The notes beneath the pieces are model-generated. The model searched no databases. It saw nothing but the letters and a program-made list of their open reading frames with translations, and was not told the DNA's origin. Below, piece after piece: positions 60,918-64,000 of a DNA stretch of 64,000 nt. The number at the start of each line of letters is the position of its first letter. The stretch's first letter is position 1. Position numbers and translations under genes: made by a program. This stretch comes from Planctomycetota bacterium (GTDB lineage: Bacteria; Planctomycetota; UBA1135; GCA-002686595), in the NCBI GenBank assembly GCA_027083445.1, contig JALWOP010000392.1, positions 1 through 64,000 of the forward strand, read 5' to 3'.

Positions 60918-62242
60918 TCGCTCTCGACAGGGACCGGATGCGAGCCACCATCCAACGTAGCTGTAAGCCCCACTTCCGGGGCCACGTCGAGGAGGTGTCT
61001 GGAGTCCTGGTCGAAGCCCAAGGCGTTCCGTCAGCCGTTGGAGAGATCTGTCGCATCGAGCTCCGACAGGGCGCCATCGATGCCGAGGTAGTCGGTTTCC
61101 GCGGCACGAGGACGCTGCTCATGCCCCACGGGAACATCGACGGCATCGCGCCGGGACAGAACGTCTTCGCTTTGGAGCGCTCCTTTTCGATTCAAGTTGG
61201 AGAGGATCTCCTGGGCCGAACACTGGACGGCTTCGGAGCTCCTCTCGATGGCCGCTCGTTGCCCTCCGGCGGCACCCCACGCTCGGTGCGGCAGGAGGCT
61301 CCTCCCCCTCTACAACGCCCTCCGATCCGTGAGGCTCTGACAACCGGAGTGCGAGCGATCGACGGCCTCAATACGCTAGGGCGGGGCCAACGCCTAGGGA
61401 TCTTTGCCGGGTCCGGCGTCGGCAAGTCCACCCTCCTTGGGCAGATCACACGCGGAACCGATGCGGACGTCGTCGTCGTTTGCCTCGTCGGAGAGCGGGG
61501 AAGAGAGGTCGAGGATTTCCGCAGCCAGGTGCTCGGCGAAGAGGGCCTGAAGCGCAGCGTGTTGGTCGTCGCGACCTCCGACCGCCCTCCCATCGAGCGC
61601 TACCTGGCCCCCTTCGTGGCGGTAACCATCGCGGAGCACTTCCGGGATCAGGGCGGGGATGTCCTGCTCGTCTTGGACTCGATGACACGCTTTGCCCTGG
61701 CCTCGCGTGAGATCGGTCTGGCTGCCGGGGAGCCGCCCACGGTGCGCGGCTTCCCTCCGAGCTTCTTCGCCACCGTCCCCAAGCTCGTCGAACGCATGGG
61801 CCGAACGACCAGCGGCAGCATCACCGGACTCTTGACCGTCTTGCTCGAGGGTGATGATCCCCACGAGCCGGTAGCCGACACCCTGCGTGGCTTGCTCGAT
61901 GGGCACCTCTTGCTCTCTCGGGACCTGGCTGCCGAAGGTCACTATCCCGCGATCGACGTCTTGCAGAGCCTCTCCCGCCTAATGCCCGAGCTGGCCGACG
62001 CCGATCACTTGGCCGCCGCCGGAGCGATGCGGGCGGACCTAGCCGCTTACCAAGCGGGCCGGGACTTGATCGACATCGGAGCCTACCGCGAGGGTGCGAA
62101 TGCACGCCTCGACCAGGCCCTGGCGCGTCTCCCCGCCATTCAGGCCTTCCTCCGCCAGGGAACCCATGACCCGACCACGCTGGACGAGACGCGTGAGTTC
62201 CTCTCCTTGATCGCAGCCGCCGGCCATGAGGAGCAAGCATGA
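60914..62242 (+). CDS. fliI: Flagellar export ATPase
   Basis: 442 residues from GTG. RecA-like ATPase with Walker A GIFAGSGVGKSTLLGQI, GERGREVEDF, Walker B VLLVLDSMTRFALASREIGLAAGEPPTVRGFPPSFFATVPKLVERMGR, and the FliI end FLRQGTHDPTTLDETREFL. Energises export with FliH and FliJ. Overlaps fliJ by ATGA. Confidence 0.96.
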   Translation: MIALDRDRMRATIQRSCKPHFRGHVEEVSGVLVEAQGVPSAVGEICRIELRQGAIDAEVVGFRGTRTLLMPHGNIDGIAPGQNVFALERSFSIQVGEDLLGRTLDGFGAPLDGRSLPSGGTPRSVRQEAPPPLQRPPIREALTTGVRAIDGLNTLGRGQRLGIFAGSGVGKSTLLGQITRGTDADVVVVCLVGERGREVEDFRSQVLGEEGLKRSVLVVATSDRPPIERYLAPFVAVTIAEHFRDQGGDVLLVLDSMTRFALASREIGLAAGEPPTVRGFPPSFFATVPKLVERMGRTTSGSITGLLTVLLEGDDPHEPVADTLRGLLDGHLLLSRDLAAEGHYPAIDVLQSLSRLMPELADADHLAAAGAMRADLAAYQAGRDLIDIGAYREGANARLDQALARLPAIQAFLRQGTHDPTTLDETREFLSLIAAAGHEEQA

Positions 62243-62691
62243 CCCTGCGCTCCAAACGACTGGCACGCATCCTGCGAATTCGGAAGGTGCAGGAAGAGCA
62301 GGCGCGCGCCCTCTGGCTCGAAGCCGAACTGGCAGCGACGCGCTCGGAAGAGCGGGCGTCGGAACTCGGCCGGGCACGCCGGAACATGGTCTCCCACCTT
62401 GGAGAACGGCTCTGTGGCCTCCCCCCTGCATGGGTCCTGCTCTCCCACGAGCAGCTCGAGCGGGTAGGACAGAAGCTCAGGATTCGACGCGAGCGGGCCA
62501 GGACTCTGCGCTCGCAGGCTGAGGCGGCCAGAGAACCGTGGGCGGAGAGACGTACTGCTGCCAAGGGGCTCGAACGCCTCCTCGAGAGAGCGAAGAGCAA
62601 GGAATACATGCAGGCCCTGGCCCTCGAAACCCGAGAGCTCGACGAACTCAACATGGAACGCGCCGCGCGTCGGCCAAGGAGTGAGCAATGA
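62239..62691 (+). CDS. fliJ: FliJ-like coiled-coil export protein
   Basis: 150 residues, almost entirely coiled coil (KRLARILRIRKVQEEQARALWLEAELAATRSEERASELGRARR; RRTAAKGLERLLERAKSKEYMQALALETRELDELN). Position after fliI and size fit FliJ; sequence conservation is weak as usual for this family. Confidence 0.8.
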   Translation: MTLRSKRLARILRIRKVQEEQARALWLEAELAATRSEERASELGRARRNMVSHLGERLCGLPPAWVLLSHEQLERVGQKLRIRRERARTLRSQAEAAREPWAERRTAAKGLERLLERAKSKEYMQALALETRELDELNMERAARRPRSEQ

Positions 62692-63443
62692 ACGGAAAGA
62701 TCCTGAAATACGTGGCCTACGGACTCGGCGCAGTCACGCTGCTCGCCGGCTCCTTCTTCCTGTTCGCCGCCCTCTCGGGTACTCCCCTCTCGGAGATGCA
62801 GGGAGTCGGTGCCGCCTTCCCCGAGAAAGAATCCACCCCAGCAAACGCCAGCCAGGCCTTGCCTCATCCCCAGGATGAGCTCGACGGAGACCGCCGCTCT
62901 TCGGAGCAGATCCTGCAGGAGGCAGCCTCTCCTCTGAAGGCTTTCCTCTTGCCCTCGGGCTTCAGCGCCGCGGAATTGAGCGAGCTCGAGAGTGCTCTCA
63001 AGAAGCGCATGGCCGAGCTCGATCGTCGTAGCCGCGACCTGGACGAGCGCGAAAAGCAACTCGAGGAGGATCGCGCGCTCTATGACGAGCTCTTCGCCGA
63101 ACTCGAGGTACTGCGCAACAACCTCCTCGAACAGAGCGAGGAGGCCGAGGCTCGCTCCGAAGAGGTCGCCGCCAAGGAGGCTGCCCTGCAACAGAGTCGC
63201 CGGGCCAACTTCGCTGCCCTGGCTAAGACCTTCTATGGGGAGGATGCCGGCAAGCCTGAAGAGGTCGCTCCCTTGCTCGTCAAGTACAGCCCCGAGGATG
63301 CAGCCCTGATCCTGATCGCCCTACCCGATGAGCGCGCCGCCAAACTCGTGACCGCGGTCATGCGGCAGGCCGGGGGAGACGAACGGGCCATGGCACTGCA
63401 GCGGGCCTACATGGATGCCCGAGCGGGAGCAGCGGCAAAGTAG
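62688..63443 (+). CDS. MotE-like flagellar protein
   Basis: 251 residues. N-terminal membrane helix (VAYGLGAVTLLAGSFFLFAAL), a coiled coil (about 100-185) and a C-terminal MgtE-N-like segment (YGEDAGKPEEVAPLLVKYSPEDAALILIALPDERAAKLVTAVMRQAG), the MotE arrangement. MotE is thought to support the MotC/stator ring or FliL region. Overlaps fliJ; last gene of the sigma-54 operon. Confidence 0.8.
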   Translation: MNGKILKYVAYGLGAVTLLAGSFFLFAALSGTPLSEMQGVGAAFPEKESTPANASQALPHPQDELDGDRRSSEQILQEAASPLKAFLLPSGFSAAELSELESALKKRMAELDRRSRDLDEREKQLEEDRALYDELFAELEVLRNNLLEQSEEAEARSEEVAAKEAALQQSRRANFAALAKTFYGEDAGKPEEVAPLLVKYSPEDAALILIALPDERAAKLVTAVMRQAGGDERAMALQRAYMDARAGAAAK

Positions 63444-63509
63444 TTCGCCCGCTGAGCCTAACCAACGCCGTGGCAAGGGTTTAGGGCCGGGAACCCCCTG
63501 AGCAGCCCA

Positions 63510-63537
63510 TCAAGGGATCGGCCCATTCAGCCGATAA
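63510..63537 (+). promoter_or_regulatory. Sigma-28 (FliA)-type promoter of motA
   Basis: TCAA at 63510-63513 and GCCGATAA at 63530-63537, separated by 16 bases; the -10 element is a perfect match to the flagellar consensus. motA starts 28 bp further on. Same layout as the flgM-like promoter at 26904. Confidence 0.85.
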
Positions 63538-63564
63538 CGACTGCGGTAGCCCCAGCCGACCCCC

Positions 63565-64000
63565 ATGGACATCAACACCATCATCGGTACCGCCCTGGCC
63601 TTCATCCTGGTCCTCGTGGCCATGGCGGTCGGCCCTGGCGGCATCGGCATCTTCATCCACATCCCCTCCGCGACGATCGTGCTCGGCGGAACGGTGGCGG
63701 TGACGATGATGGCCTTCCCGCTCGAAGAGTTGAAGGCCCTCATCAAGGTGATGATGGTGACGGCGATCCGCAAGCAATCCACTCCTACCGAGGAGATCGA
63801 GCGCATCGTCAGCTACGCGAACCTGGCCCGCAAGGAGGGCTTGCTCGCCCTGGAGACGAAGCTACAGAGCGTCGACGACGCCTTCTTCGCCAAGGGCATC
63901 CAACTCGTCATCGACGGATTCGGGGCCGACACGGTGCGAGACATCATGGAACTCGAGGCGGAGTGGGAGAAACAGCGCCACGAGACGGGCCGCAAGATCC
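63565..64000 (+). CDS. motA: Flagellar motor stator protein MotA (partial)
   Basis: First 145 residues; runs off the window. MDINTIIGTALAFILVLVAMAVGPGG is the MotA start, followed by HIPSATIVLGGTVAVTMMAFPLEELKAL and the cytoplasmic segment with YANLARKEGLLALETKLQSVDDAFFAKGIQLVIDG, conserved in MotA. motB presumably follows. Transcribed from its own sigma-28-like promoter. Confidence 0.95.
   Translation, partial: MDINTIIGTALAFILVLVAMAVGPGGIGIFIHIPSATIVLGGTVAVTMMAFPLEELKALIKVMMVTAIRKQSTPTEEIERIVSYANLARKEGLLALETKLQSVDDAFFAKGIQLVIDGFGADTVRDIMELEAEWEKQRHETGRKI

Noticed and set aside
61821-63191. 456-residue frame opposite fliI, fliJ and motE
   Set aside because: Compositionally a shadow of the real coiled-coil genes on the plus strand; no recognisable domain.

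Overview
The window is a 64-kb piece of a high-GC bacterial chromosome with tightly packed genes, many joined by ATGA or GTGA start/stop overlaps. Several features together suggest a Planctomycetota-like bacterium: an exported sulfatase, HEAT-repeat proteins, an ECF sigma/anti-sigma operon that also carries secretion-platform genes, short flagellins, and a PilM/GspL-like fusion. This placement is an inference from gene content; no rRNA gene is present to confirm it. I see no tRNA, rRNA, CRISPR array, insertion sequence or prophage.

Positions 1-30.4k are mostly housekeeping and cell-envelope genes. They include carB, an ECF sigma/anti-sigma/Spy-like/PilM-PilN-like/PilO-like operon (minus strand), ribBA, a HEAT-cyclophilin lipoprotein, a coiled-coil trypsin-like protease, purH, a HEAT-like protein, an AlbA_2-type protein, a DUF1294 protein, a sulfatase with a DUF255 (YyaL-like) protein, a putative metallopeptidase, prfB with its programmed +1 frameshift, sfsA, a membrane protein, an M1 aminopeptidase, a FlgM-like anti-sigma factor, an exported methyltransferase and a class II DAHP synthase.

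Positions 29.7k-63.9k are a large motility island. The minus-strand operon fliO-fliP-fliQ-fliR-flhB-flhA-flhF-flhG-(small membrane protein)-fliA-(two small unknown proteins)-(two lipoproteins) has a sigma-54-like promoter at its head (39929-39944) and an intrinsic terminator at its tail (29727-29756). Upstream of it lie fliD-fliS-(fliT-like) and two flagellin genes, all minus. A plus-strand NtrC-type activator, then a minus-strand chloride channel with an HTH-EIIA protein, separate these from the second big operon. That operon (plus, about 14.4 kb, 16 genes without a gap larger than 6 bp) also starts at an excellent sigma-54 promoter (48967-48982). It encodes a degenerate kinase-like protein, a receiver-ATPase protein whose phosphoacceptor is Glu, three envelope/TPR proteins, a histidine kinase and NtrC-type regulator pair, then flgB-flgC-fliE-fliF-fliG-fliH-fliI-fliJ-motE-like. 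motA begins at 63565 behind a sigma-28-like promoter and runs off the window.

The promoters suggest a three-tier cascade. Sigma-54 with the FlrB/FlrC-like pair would drive the basal-body and export genes, including fliA and the regulators themselves. FliA (sigma-28) would then read the promoters of flgM (26904-26931) and motA (63510-63537), which share the same TCAA-N16-GCCGAT layout. The most novel part is the regulatory and envelope block at the start of the plus-strand operon (49.0k-54.0k), whose proteins are not standard flagellar components.
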